The notes under the pieces: model-generated
Databases searched by the model: none
Told to the model about the DNA's origin: nothing
What the model saw: only the letters and a program-made list of their open reading frames with translations
Position numbers and translations under genes: made by a program
Assembly (NCBI GenBank): GCA_036346355.1
Contig: CM070572.1
Location: forward strand, 43,127,944 to 43,191,943
Length of the DNA stretch: 64,000 nucleotides
Direction of reading: 5' to 3'
From: Rhipidocladum racemiflorum
Lineage: Eukaryota > Streptophyta > Magnoliopsida > Poales > Poaceae
In this document: one piece after another, positions 46,865 through 58,798 of the stretch
Layout: each line of letters begins with the position of its first letter
Numbering within the stretch: position 1 is the stretch's first letter

Positions 46865-47876
46865 AAGAGGTGCCCAAATGGCCTCGGGCCGACGCCTATT
46901 TAAGGGGCGACACAACCCATTTAGGCCCACCTAATAAATGGGTTGTGTCGGGCCGGTCCACGTACCGAGACGCTAGTCTAAGTATGGTCCGATGGTTAAA
47001 CAGGCTGTGCCGTACAGATCCGTTGCCACACGGGCTAGTGGGCCGACCCCGCCCGTTCGCGCAAAAGAAATTAATTTTTTAAAAAAATCAGAAAATCAAA
47101 AAGAATGAAAAAAATACAGGAAAAATAGAAAAGTTAGAATACCTAGAAAAACTTAAGAATGTAGGAAAACTTTTAAAAATATATATAAATTGAGAAAAAG
47201 CTAAAAATACAAAATAAATTCTAAAATGAGTAAATAATTGGAATTAAATAATGAGCTTTATTAATGTTTGGCTGCCTCGTTAAAAACTTTGTCAAGCAAA
47301 AACTCAACACGAGAAAACCTTAGCAAAGAAAAAAGAGTACAACCTATATTTCAGTGGTACAGAGAAAAAGTGAAGATTACAATTATTCTTCCTGATCAAA
47401 ATAAAGATTTTCAAACGTTGCCGCCAGCTCAATATATTTTTTGTAGTGTGTTGAGCTCGTTGTTCACCTTGTTCCCAATCTTTCAAAGTGAGAAGTATTT
47501 CCACCATCTCACTTGTCAGATTTGTTCTTCTCTCCTCGATTATTCTTCCAAATAAACAAAAAGCAGACTCCGAAGAAAATTGTGGAGACAGGAACTATTA
47601 ACACATCCCGTTCTAATATGGAAATCACCGGATATGTTATCTTGTGCTCATGCCACCACTGTAAAATGCTGAAAATCCTCCTTTTCCTGCTCTTGGTAGT
47701 TATTAGTGTCGCTGTTGAGATAGGAAGCTAGCTCCCCACCACCTGTTGTTATGTCCAAACTTAACGTTGTTGTACTCGAACTCCTTGAGGTAGAGCCACC
47801 TACACCCCATATCTTTCCCCACGCAGTTTTCTTCTTACCTGTTGTGGGTGGTGGTGAAGGTCGCTGTAGGCGAACT

Positions 47877-50800
47877 TGTCATGGCCCCAAATTCAAATTC
47901 GGCTCATGCGGCTAACATTAGCGCCAACCAAGTTTTGGCCGCATTTGAGATCGACTTCTGACTTCAGTCAATATTCCAAATTACCACTTTAGGATTTCCA
48001 CACTTAACAAAAATTAAGAGCTAGGAACTTTTACCTATGTAGTGGTTGAGTTTTGAGCCCAATCCAACATCAAGTGCTAATTTAAATCATAGCATCAAAA
48101 CTGAAACCAAGCGCTGAAATTCTAGAGACCAACAAAAAAAAAACCGAAGCAGCATTCTCCTGATTTTTTTTTCCTGGCCGAACCTCTCCCTCCAGCCCCA
48201 AACCGAAACCATCTCCCTTTTCCTGGTTCACCTCCTCAAGCGACCTCCCCACCAAGACAATTTCTTTTCCTTTTCTTCCCAAGCCACATCACTTCTTTCC
48301 TGGCTTCTTCTCCCCAAGCCAAGCCTCCTCAAGCTGGCCTTCCTGGTGGTGCCCTGCAGCTCCCCTGCCGAAGCTCCCTCCAGCACCACCCCAAGGCGCC
48401 TCCCTCCTGCATCCTCTCCATTGGTGGCGCCTCCCACTCCCCCAACAAGCAGCAGCCCCCTCCTCCTCTTCCTCCTCCACTCCCATGAGGTAAGGCTCCC
48501 TAGGGTTTAGGTTTTGATGGGTTATTTCCTGGTCTTGGGTACTGCCATGATGTATTGGGGGCTTAGATGAGTGGAGAATCAAGGTTGGAATGGGGAATAA
48601 CCAATCTAAGGTTGGAGCAAGTTCTGAATTTTCGAGCAGAATTTCTAGCTACTGTTTCGGGCTGATTTGAGAAAATTCTGAGCATCTCCTGCTAGGTTGG
48701 CTGTAGAGAAAGTTGTGGGTAATCAAATTATCTTTCATTTCCAACTGGAATCACCTCATTTCGTTAATCCAGCTGAAAGTTATGTCTATTTTAGTGCTTG
48801 CTGCTCTGAAATTGCTGGAGATTTCGGGTGGAAACTTGAGCTGTGAATAAGAAGTTGTTAGAGGCCGAATTAGAGATTAATTTTGCCTGTGAAGTTTTAG
48901 AAAATTTCTTGTAGATTGTAAAAATGTCATCCTTTACTCAATTCTACTAAGTATAGCAATTTATATGTTGAATTTTGTGCATGATGTCTGAAACTTTGAA
49001 AATATCAACTCAAAACTGCCCTCTGTTCTTTGGTTGAACTGGGAGTTACCTGGGCAGAATCTGAGTGATTGGCCAAAGCTAATTTGTAGGTCTATGTCTT
49101 GTGGTCGTGTAGGCTCTGAGTTTGCTCAATTTGGCTAAGTGATCAAAAAGTTATGGTCATTTGTATACATGCTGTCCTGAAACCGGTGTTTCTGAAAATT
49201 CAGGCTTTGGGACTAAAGTTCAGAGTTTAATTGCAAACTTTAAATTTATTTTCTGAATGTTATGATGCATGGTAGTGTTAGATCACCCCCTTGTGGTCTT
49301 TTCGAGTCCAAGAAGTCATTTTTGGGTTAGCCAAATAAAAGTTATACTTGTTTAGAGGAATGTGCTTGTTATTTTCAGATTTGTGCTATAGAATAGAAAT
49401 AGATAGTAGCATTGTAGTTTTTGTTCTTAAATTGAAATAAGTGCTTGCATTATCATCTTTAATTCTCATTCCATCTCATATGCATTGCATGCATCTCATT
49501 CATATGCACTGCTCGTGTAGAGAACGAAACCGCGGAGGGTGACGTGGCCGTGGTCGAGGGGGACATCGGTGGGCAAGTTGCCGTTGAGGATCCGGCAGAA
49601 GCTGCAGGCAAGCACCTAAGCATGTTTATCCTTATGTATCGTTATTTTTGAGAATAATGTGATTAATTGAAATGTTAAGTATTGCATTAGGAATTGCCAT
49701 GTGGGATAGGAATAGATCCTATTTGCTGCACGTACACCCCTTGTATTCGTCGAATATCTCCTTTTGAGCTAGACTATGGGTATTAATGAGTCCGTGCTTA
49801 GAATGCTTAGATGTCGGGGTTGGGCCAAGTGACGGAGGGTTCTGTCACTTGTGGTTGTTATTATTACACACATACTACATTATGTTGGACTTGGAATTGG
49901 GAAAGGTTTTGGAAAGAAATGAATTGTGGACCGGGCGGGGAGTTGGTTCATTTGGGTATGGAGACTCAAATGTGTAGCCCCGTCTGTGTCAGTTAAGGAC
50001 CGATCCGTAAGTGGAATAAGATTGAGCACACCCCGGTTGGTCGCATGCCCGATTATGGTACGGTAAGCCACTCTTTCTTTCATATTGAATCGATGGACCG
50101 TAACTTCCTGTGGTTGGACGTGGTTGAGGGCGAGGCTTAGGCCGGCTCTCGAGCGCCAAGCTGGGCTTGGGGCAGCTCGAGGGGTGCTAGGTTTTCGGAC
50201 GCAGGAGGACGCTTCAAACATTGGGTATGGATGGGAGGGGGTTGACACGAGGCCCTTCGTGGTACGTGTCGTGCGATCAATGCGTCCCTGCAGGGTTAAT
50301 TAAGCGATTCGAATTGCCGCTCTCTCGGAGATGAGCAAGCTTGATCCGAACTTCTTCTCAGTAGTAAACAACTTGAACTTGTGGTTCGCTGGGCTTGAGC
50401 TAAATTTTGATATGAGATGACTTGCTTTACATTCTGTTAATTACAATATCCTGCCGAAGTAGGTGCTGTTACAACTGCTATCTATTTTGTGAAAATCTTG
50501 AGTAGATGACAAAAATTGAAACAAAGTTAAGCATTTCCGCACTTTTAACCTAAGCCTGTTTACCTTGCTACCGCCAAATGCATCTCCTTTGGAGTCGGTC
50601 ATATATGGACCCCGGGTAAGTCTTGCGAGTACCTTTTGTACTCATGCTTCGCTTTGTGGTTTTCAGTGAGGATCGTGGGCGGATGCTGAGTTCTGCCCTT
50701 CTTGCCTCTCGGTGGCCAGGCGGGGCACCGAGTAAAGGCTTAGCGACATCGCACGCCCGGAAGTGTTCAGGCGTAACACTTCCGGAGAAGTTTTATTTTG

Positions 50801-51423
50801 CTAATGTGTTGCGATTTGATTCACTTTTGTTGTATAGATAGCCTTTTAAATTGTGTTTCGTCGTTGTTTAAGTCTCTGTCGATGTCTCGTGGATGGTTTC
50901 TAATTGTGATCGTACTGCTGTTGTGGTTGTTGCATTACTTTTGGATATATATATACTGCAACTGTGTTTTCTTGTCTGCTGAGTGGATGTCCATAGGTTC
51001 TAGGTGGGTCATGCCGAAATTTTCCAGATTTTGGAGTCTTGGTCAAATTCTTAGTTCTGGTGTGGTTTAGAGTCTTGGAGTTGTTGCTAAGTGTGGTTTG
51101 GTGGTTGTCGGGTTTGTCTTTGTGCCGGGTGTTTCCGCGTACGTGTTTGGTTGCTTGGTTTTGAGTTCGTTGCCCCCTTTATGCAAATTGAATTGATATC
51201 GCATTGGAAACCGGTATGCGGGGCGATCCTGGGCGAGTTCGGGTCGCATACCGGGGGAATACCGGGACGGTTGTCGAGTTCATCGAATGGGGCTGACGTT
51301 GTCTCTATTGGGCTTGGGTGTTAGCACTGCGAGCGCCACCGGCGATCCGTTGCTAACCTCCAATTCCGATGTGGATGACGGGACATTCGAAAATCCCGAG
51401 GACAGTCTGGGCGGCTCCTCACA
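47877..51423 (+). mobile_element. Apparent solo LTR (Ty3/gypsy-like), 3547 bp, inserted in the hAT
   Basis: Begins TGTCATGGCC, ends CCTCACA, with a perfect 5-bp TSD GAACT at 47872-47876 and 51424-51428. Removing it rejoins the hAT transposase between YGKY and RLQRPS. No gag, pol, PBS or internal LTR-LTR repeat is seen, so it fits one long LTR left by recombination. Long LTRs of this size occur in the Tekay/Del branch of gypsy, but family assignment is inference. Internal landmarks: a pyrimidine-rich leader at 48170-48490 ending in an intron-like GGTAAGG, and GC-rich islands at 49510-49610 and 50090-50300. Orientation is uncertain. Confidence 0.75.
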
Positions 51424-52018
51424 GAACTCCACTAAACTTCTGATGTACTTACCATAAACTTCAGATAAGTTAGCACGAACATGTGAAAAATAACTAGAAT
51501 AACCAGCGCCTATCGCATCACTTAGAAGTGAGAGAACATTACCAAATTCTTGAATTTTAGCTCTAGAATGTAAAATAAATGCGAATGCATATAACATAGG
51601 AATTTCTTTCCAATATTACAAAATTTTAATTTTCATAGCAAAAACAATTTGACGTAAAATACTATCATTTTCGTAGTTCTTTAACTGAGTAGCAATTTCA
51701 AAAATATTATGTACAATTAAATGAGATGTTGAGTAATAAAATCCAGATAAAGAACAAGTCGCATCATAAATTTTTTCTAAAAATGACAACAACTAATTAG
51801 CAACATACCAATGTTGCTCTGTGAGTAGTGGTTGATCATTCGGGGTACGATAGTTCGTATTAATAAAAACAGAAAATATGCCCTTATAGGGTATGAGTTC
51901 CTTAAGCATCAAGAAAGTAGAGTTCCATCTAATTGGCATATCTACATCAAATTTACGCGGGCGTACACCCATTGCCAGACAATAGTTCTTATATGATGCT
52001 ACTTGTACATTAAAATTA

Positions 52019-52368
52019 CTAGTAAGGTGTCCGTGCGTTGCAACGGTGTCTACATTTTGAGCGGCTGTCCTGCTATTACGATAACATGAAACAAGAAAAT
52101 ATGTTGTGCAAATAATACCTTATACAATAGGACACTATTGAAGCATTATTTCTATATTTCTATGTAAATGAAGCGTTTTGACGCTTCGTTTCTTGTGCCT
52201 GGAGTGGTTAATTAATTAAAGAGGTGGGTAATTAAAGAATAGTCTTGTGTGCTGTCTTCCATCCACTTATGGAGTGGTTAATTAAAGAGGTGGGTAATTA
52301 AAGAATGGCACAACTGGTAATTTTGATGAAATGACGTGGGAAGAAACTCTCACTTTACATAGTAGAGA
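52019..52368 (-). mobile_element. Non-autonomous Helitron, 350 bp
   Basis: On the minus strand it starts TCTCTACTATGTAAAG after an A and ends CCTTACTAG before a T, with the hairpin-forming CCGTTGCAACGCACGG about 13 bases before the end. These are Helitron termini (A|TC...CTAG|T) without TSD. Removal rejoins hAT transposase sequence. Two near-identical blocks, each with GGAGTGGTTAATTAA and AGAGGTGGGTAATTAAAGAA, lie inside at about 52200-52246 and 52271-52309. Confidence 0.8.
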
Positions 52369-53569
52369 TTAATGAAAGATATTGCAATACAGAAGGTTCA
52401 ATGTACGTGTTTAACCTCTTTAAACCAAATTTTAACTATAAGATTAATAATATGACAAGCACAATGTTGATGTAACAAGAAAGATTGGGCGTACGTACTA
52501 AAAATTGGAGTAAGAATATTCATTGCAGAAGTGTTTGCTGCAGCATTATCTAATGTTATTGCAAAAATTTATTTGTGAGGCTAAAATCATCCACAACTTT
52601 TATAATACAATCAACAATATTTTCACCACTATAATACAATCAACAACTTTTATAATCCTATAATTCTCTTCTCTAGTTGCTAGTCATTATTTACGAAATG
52701 AGCAACTACAACTACAAGAAAAGTGATTATCTGTGACGAAAACGTTGTGACGTTGTCAACTTTTGTTATGGAAAATCTATTTTCTGTGACGACTTTTTTA
52801 TGCTCGTCATTAATTATAACATGCGTCGTCGCCCCATGTACATTTGTGATGAAACATAAAGTTTCGTCATTAAAACAAAATACAAATCATCATAGAAAAG
52901 GAATGGTGCTCATAACTGTTTCGTTATTTTTTGTCTTTTGTTAAAGAATATTTTATTTTTTTATGTTTTGTGTTAAAGAATTTTTAGGAAGATATATTTT
53001 GTTTGTTAATTAATTATTTTTTTTCTATTAAAGATTATTTAGAGAGATAGAATTTATTTATTGGTATATTATTTTTTCATATTTTGTTAGAGATACTATA
53101 GATAGGTGAAAAGAGAGATAGAATAGCTGGAATAACCACCAGCTTTTTAAAGCTAGTAAAGATATGATCCATATACATGTGAGTCATGACCCACGATTTT
53201 TTTTCTTTTTCTAATTGGACAATAGGGTCCACACGCTCAAACATCTAGGCGATGACACAAAAGGCTGCATTCGAGGCTACAAGATGTATAATGATCCAAA
53301 AAAAATTCGTTGTAATGCAATGGAAAGCCTCATCCATTCACATACAGGCATGTGTGCGTAATAAGTAGTCACCAACATGCAGGTATTCAATTGTCCAAAT
53401 GCAAATGTGTAATGAAGTGCTTGACCGTATCAATATCATAAATGAGCTTCTATTCAGCCACAGTACACATTTGCCAATATCATATATATATGGTCTAGGC
53501 CCCTGTCAATACATAAGCCAATAATGGGTTTACATAAATTAATTAATAAAAAAAGAAGTTTACCCTTCC

Positions 53570-54250
53570 TTTATGGATCGTCCACTGTCCAGCCCAAAAA
53601 AAAATCAGCCCATTTCGCATGCTCCTAACTGCGCACGTCGCCACTTGTTCGTCGCCCCCGCCCCCTTCTCGGTCCTCGCGCCCCCACCCCCTTCTCGGCC
53701 ACCGCGACAAGCTCCCCCCCTCCCTCACGCTTCGGCCTCGGCTTCCCGTCCAGGCTTCGCCCTCGCTCTTCCCAACCTAGCCATCGCCGCCGCCCACATC
53801 GCTCACCGACGCCCACAATCGCCCCTCCGCCTCCCCGACGACCACAACTGCCCCTCCGCCTCCCCTACGCCCACATTGCCCCCCCTCTCTCTATCGATAG
53901 CATAAGAGGGCATGGCGGCAAGGGTGGCGGCGGCGGCGACAGGAAGCAGATCTAGAGGCCAGTGGTGACATCGATTACTCGATATCGCCCAACCTCACTG
54001 GGAGCTTCTGAGAGGGCTTACAACTCTCTGCCGCGAGCACACCGAGGGTGCTGACGGAGTCGCCGTCGCTGGCGTAGTACCTCTCACTGGAGCCTTTCCT
54101 CGTCGGCAACCACAAGCAATCGCGCACTGCGGAGCTGCGGTGGGTGCTTGGCATCACCGTGGAGGCGGAGCAGTCATTCTGTGGAGTCGTCGACCAGAGC
54201 GAAGTACATGTAGACCAAGCCTCCGAGGAGCTAAAGCAGATCCGTGGAGT
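53570..54250. other. GC-rich block inside the CACTA, possibly captured gene sequence
   Basis: Strong base-composition change against the AT-rich rest of the element, with proline- and arginine-rich open frames typical of GC-rich grass 5' exons or leaders. Near-duplicates built on GTGGAGTC and ATCGACCAGAG lie at about 54181 and 54244. I cannot assign a source gene. Confidence 0.4.
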
Positions 54251-54902
54251 CATTCATCGACCAGAGTGAAATGCGTACTGCTACTATGCATTCCTATCTA
54301 TTTCCTAAACCTTTTTTGTGTGCACTTGGGCCTAACCATTGGTGATGGTTTGATGCTTACCAAATATCATGAAGGAAAACATTGTGCAAACAGAAGTGCC
54401 TGGTTGATTATGTTTCCGCTTTTTCTTTGCTACATATGTGTCATGATTGAGCAAAGCTTTTATGTCATGTTTCTTTTCGGACTTCCCTTTTGTTTTCAAG
54501 TGCTAACACAAAATATACGAGTCTGTAATTTTTTGTTGCCTGTTCAATTGTTAGACATGAGTTTGCATTTTAAGATTCTCTATCTTTTGGTTATTATATC
54601 TCAATGGTTCTCCTGTTTCAGAAGAGCACAAGGCTTTCGGGTCTATTGGAAGGCGGAAGTAATTTATGGTGATATGCATCAATACTACTTTTAGCAGCCG
54701 TAAGAGAAGGGATTCTATCCCCTACACCTGGATGCCTCAAGGTTTTTCACACTGAATTGTTTGAATAGTTCTTCATTTGTTCTAGAATCTGGAGGCATTC
54801 TTATACGAGATATTAATGGTGAATTAATAATGAAAAACAGGAGAGGAGGAAAAAACTGAAAGAAGAGAAGGGGATCGTAACTCGTTTTCTTATCGGTCAC
54901 AG

Positions 54903-55543
54903 GTGTGCAATGTCTCTTCTGTCCGATGTATGCCCAACTTTGTTCTGATCTCAATGACAACCTCCCATCATTCCCTCCTGAAGAACCAGGTGGTAAAGAG
55001 ATTACATTCAAACGTGCACTGTTGAACAATGGTCAGGAAGCCTTTGAAGGCGCCGACAGCATAAGGGCTGACTTCGCAAAATTGACTGGCCCTGGTCAAG
55101 AGATGGAGCGAAGGGACAAAGAAAGGAGTGTCAAACTTAGAATGCTTGGTAATATCCGTCTAATTGGTGAGCTACTCAAGCAAAAGATGGTACCTGAGAA
55201 GATAGTTCATCACATTGTTCAGGTACACATCAGAGAATTGGTAATACAATTATTATTCAGTGAAAAGCTTGCCTAATCCATTTGCCATATGTAGGAACTA
55301 TTGGGGCCCGAGCCTGATAAAAAGGTTTGCCCTGAAGAGGAAAATGTCGAGGCCATCTGTCAGTTCTTCAGTACGATTGGTAAACAGCTTGATGAGAACC
55401 CAAAATCTCGTCGAATTAATGATATTTACTTCAGCCAGATGAAGGAGCTAATAAAAAACCCTGAGTTGGCACCACGATTGAGGTTCATGGTCCGTGATGT
55501 GCTTGATCTCCGTTCGAACAACTGGGTTCCTCGACGTGAGGAG
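54903..55543 (+). pseudogene. Captured eIFiso4G fragment (part of the MIF4G domain)
   Basis: Two exons with intact splice sites. Exon A 54903-55222 (after acceptor TCACAG) encodes FCPMYAQLCSDLNDNLPSFP and LLKQKMVPEKIVHHIVQ. Intron 55223-55294 (GTACAC to TGTAG). Exon B 55295-55543 encodes ELLGPEPDKKVCPEEENVEA and LRFMVRDVLDLRSNNWVPRR, then donor GTAATT. Both are open and in phase, about 189 residues, matching the middle of the MIF4G domain of plant eIFiso4G, the translation-initiation scaffold that binds eIF4A and eIF3. The N-terminal eIF4E site, the rest of MIF4G and MA3 are absent. Introns show DNA-level capture by the CACTA. A further open piece at 55953-56140 (SGLPPMSEAEAQALEINTCD) after TTGTAG may be a third captured exon of unknown origin. 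Confidence 0.85.
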
Positions 55544-58500
55544 GTAATTAAAATCACTAAACTATATGAATTAGCTACTCTACATGGCGCCTTTCATAAT
55601 GATATTAGTGAACTGGTTTTATTAGTGTACTGCTATTACTGTGCAGTATATCAACCTTTAAGTATTAACCACTACTGCTGGATAGTGGCTTTTCACACTT
55701 TAGTGCCATAATACTAGAAGAGGCATATCACTTCGTAGGAAAGATTTTGAACTCTTAACGGTGAACTGGCTAGAAGAACAACCATGCATATATGAATGAT
55801 TCTCCTCATTATGATAGTCCTGTTGGAGACGTAGTTATATATTGTTCGGTTCTTAGTTTCCTTTGTATCACTTATTTTGTTATGCTTCTACACAAAAAAT
55901 TCTTACTGGATGAGTTCTTCTATGGGCTAATTATCTTCTGTGTTTTGTTGTAGCATTCTGGTCTCCCACCAATGTCTGAAGCTGAGGCTCAAGCTCTTGA
56001 AATAAACACTTGTGATGTCTATGGTAAAAATGCCAAGCTTGCTGAGTTGGGAGGTGTATCAAATGTTGATGGCTTTTGTGCTAACATAAATCATTCATAT
56101 GGTGATAGCTTTTTTCCCTCCCTTTCTCAAGGCTATTGATGTTTATTAGTTAGGGATGTTTTGTCAACTAATCTTGGTTAGAATAAAGTATTTCGGCTTT
56201 GTTCAGATTCAGGTAATAAGTTTTTGGCTTCAACAACTTCCTATTTGCTTCGACACATTAACATGGTTAACTCTAGAATAATGTTTGAAATTGGTTGAAT
56301 TTGCCTTTTGTTAGAACCAGTTCAAACTGATGAAAAAATGATATGCCCTGCTAGATATAGGAAATATTCATTCTAACATTTGTAAAATTAATGATTAATG
56401 ATTTAACTATTTCATCTGCTTTCCTTGATCCCTTTATATTGAATATTTGTGTGCCCCTGGCTCATTAAATCACATATTGAATTGTATTTTTTTTGTACAA
56501 CCTACCTGACTATTTTGATCAGTGGCAACACATAAGCATGACTTGGTAATTTGTCGTCCTGGCCATTTGTTTAGGTTGCAATCAATCTCTCCAAGCTTCT
56601 TTGACAACATCACTAAAAGTTGCAAATTACTGCAGTGCTACATCCCACCTAAACTATCAGAAGCTGAAAGATCTCCCTATAGTTAGTTCAACGAAGAACT
56701 GGATTGGGAGACATTGATTCCTGTCCACCCGCCTGACATTGTGTTCGAATTCCTCTTTTTGATCTCCGATGGTCTGGTAATGTGGGATTACGAGGATGAG
56801 CACTAAGCAAAGCAATAGGAAGAGAGAAGCATGTGTAGTGCCAATGCCCAACATTCATAGTTTTTTATTCGGTAAACTTAAATGGAAATAACATTTTGCC
56901 TTCTTTTCCATTGTGTATCTTTTTGAAGAATGTATACGGATAAGCTACCATAAAAGTTCACTTCGTTGTGAAATGTATTGATTGGTATCCTCAAAATATT
57001 GTGTGATGTGGATGAAATTTGTGTTGTGGTTGTAAAAATGAATCATATGTGAACTGACAGAGGTGTTAAATGACGAAACTTCATGCGATGCTACATTTAT
57101 CTATTACGAAATTATTCATCATGGAAAATGACAGATGTTACATTCATGATGGAAATTCATGTCCACGTGACAATCTTCAGTGACGAAACATTTGGGTCAC
57201 AAGACGTGCCACGTCACCCCACACCCTGGCTGTTGATGTGGCATTGGAATGTTCCATGACAAAAATGCATGTCCACGTGGCACTAATCTGTGACGAAACA
57301 TTTGCATCACAAGAAGTGCCACGTCCCCACACACCTAGGCTGATTACGTGGCACTAGGGTAATCCATGACGAAAATATATGACTTTTTGGGTACAATTAA
57401 TGACGGCTATAGTCATCATAAAATTGAACTCTTCGATGACGGAAATGTAATTCATCACAGAACAGTTGATTTGTTATGACGAAAATAAGCAGTTCGTCAT
57501 TGAAAACTTTCTATGACGCACTTTCTATGACAAATAGAATTTTGTCATAAAGTCATCATAAAAAACCTACAATGACGATTTCGAGACTAATGATGACGAG
57601 TTTGGACCGTCATTAAAAATCACTTTTCTAGTAGTGTACACTAATGTAATCTTCTTTCGCCCTACCACTCCATATATCTAATGTCAAAGACAAAAAAGTA
57701 CACATACTAAAGAGCTCTTTTAGCTTACCACGACAATTATTATAGTACTTAGTTGTTGTCTGTCTAGAAACTGAAGAAATCCTAGGATTATGAGCGGTCT
57801 TAATATATTTTTCAAAAATTGATGACTCACCAAAGTTTAAAGGTAGATCTTGGGAAGCAACTAAACGACAAAGATCTTCACGAGCTACCTCAGGATTATA
57901 GTCCCAGTGACGTACCATACCGTCAAGGTTGTATTGCAGCTACGTCTGTCTCATAGCCAATCCCGCTTTTTTTCTGCAACTCTCAGTATGTCTCTTCAAG
58001 TGCCCTGTTCCACCTAAAGATTTCACAGTTAATTTGTGCTTAAAATATTTACAAACAGCATACATGTTTCGAACGCCATCTGATATCTCGAAGATCTGGT
58101 CGAACTCTTCCGAGACTCCTGATGTACTACGTCTTGATGTTTTTGCCTCGATTCTTGCCGACGTAGTAGCACTTGTAGAGCCTGAGGATGGTATAGGTGT
58201 TGTAGCTTCTTCAACTTGATAGGATGCAAGAAGCTCTCCGGGTGAAATCCCGAAATCAGAAGTTAGGAAGGACGGAAAATCCTTATTCTCCATTAAGAAA
58301 CTTCAAGAAATAACTGGACTATTATTAATTTCATATCATTGAAAATAAAAAAAAATTATAAAATTAAATCAATATTCTTACCTTATTTTCTTGACAGAAA
58401 CCGGAATCTAAATTTCAGATTTTTGGCAAAACTATTTTAAATTTTACCAAATTATCACTACGATCACGAGAATTTTCACAAGAGAATGAAGAGAAGAAAT

Positions 58501-58798
58501 TGCAAGTGTGCTGGTGGGGAAATGAGGGGGAGGTGCTACCCTATTTATAGGAAAAAAATATGGGATTTTTTGAAATTATTTCATTTTTTTATTTTTTTAA
58601 GCCTACAATGGCCAAAAAAACGGGTATAAAATGGTTATATTTCAAATACACGGGCTAAACGGGCCATGCCATGCCTAAATGGGCCATGTCGTGTCGTGCC
58701 AGCCCTAGCCCAGGCCGTGCTGGCCCGACCCATTTACGGTTGGGCAATGCCTGAAGTAGCGGGCCACAGGCCGGCCCATTTGGCCATCTCTAGAGTAG

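Larger units (their letters stand above)
52710..57636. mobile_element. CACTA transposon, non-autonomous, gene-carrying, 4927 bp
   Basis: Left end AACTACAAGAAAAGTGATT, right end complement CACTACTAGAAAAGTGATT. The 3-bp TSD TAC lies at 52707-52709 and 57637-57639. The canonical first base C is A at the left end. Subterminal TGACGAAA/TTTCGTCA repeats are dense at 52730-52930 and 57060-57610, as needed for CACTA transposase binding. No transposase is seen. Inside are a GC-rich block (53570-54250) and eIFiso4G exons. It interrupts the hAT transposase in frame (DYISV before, VAHFV after). Confidence 0.88.
47430..58293 (-). pseudogene. hAT transposase (BED finger, core, hATC), split by three insertions
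   Basis: Pieces in coding order on the minus strand. 58293-57640: start MENKDFPSFLTSDFG, a BED-type finger (VCKYFKHKLT then GTGHLKRHTESC; the second Cys of the expected C-x2-C is Phe), then FSMCTFLSLTLDIWSGRAKE and DYISV. 52709-52369: VVAHFVNND, TLDNAAANTSAMN, HQHCACHIINLIVK. 52018-51429: NFNVQVASYKNYCLAMGVRP, RWNSTFLMLKELI, YWKEIPMLYAFAF, LSEVYGKY. About 47871-47430: RLQRPSPPPTTGKKKTAWGK, then the hATC dimerisation domain WWHEHKITYPVISILERDV and RIIEERRTNLTSEMVEILL. The join across the CACTA site is in frame. In-frame stops and frameshifts are present (for example TGG to TAG after VNND). RICESLEEPER-like hAT family. Confidence 0.88.
46865..58792 (-). mobile_element. hAT transposon carrying three nested insertions
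   Basis: The ends match as inverted repeats: left AAGAGGTGCCCAAATGG, right complement TAGAGATGGCCAAATGG. Both are directly flanked by GAGTAG (46859-46864 and 58793-58798), probably six bases of a decayed 8-bp TSD. Subterminal regions at both ends are rich in GGGCC motifs. The coding content is a hAT transposase on the minus strand. Without its insertions (47877-51423 with TSD, 52019-52368, 52710-57636 with TSD) the element would be about 3.1 kb, a normal hAT size. Dead because of stops and insertions. Confidence 0.82.

Noticed and set aside
53573..53905. 110-codon proline-rich open frame in the CACTA as a gene
   Set aside because: GC-rich low-complexity sequence with open frames on both strands; no motif supports translation.
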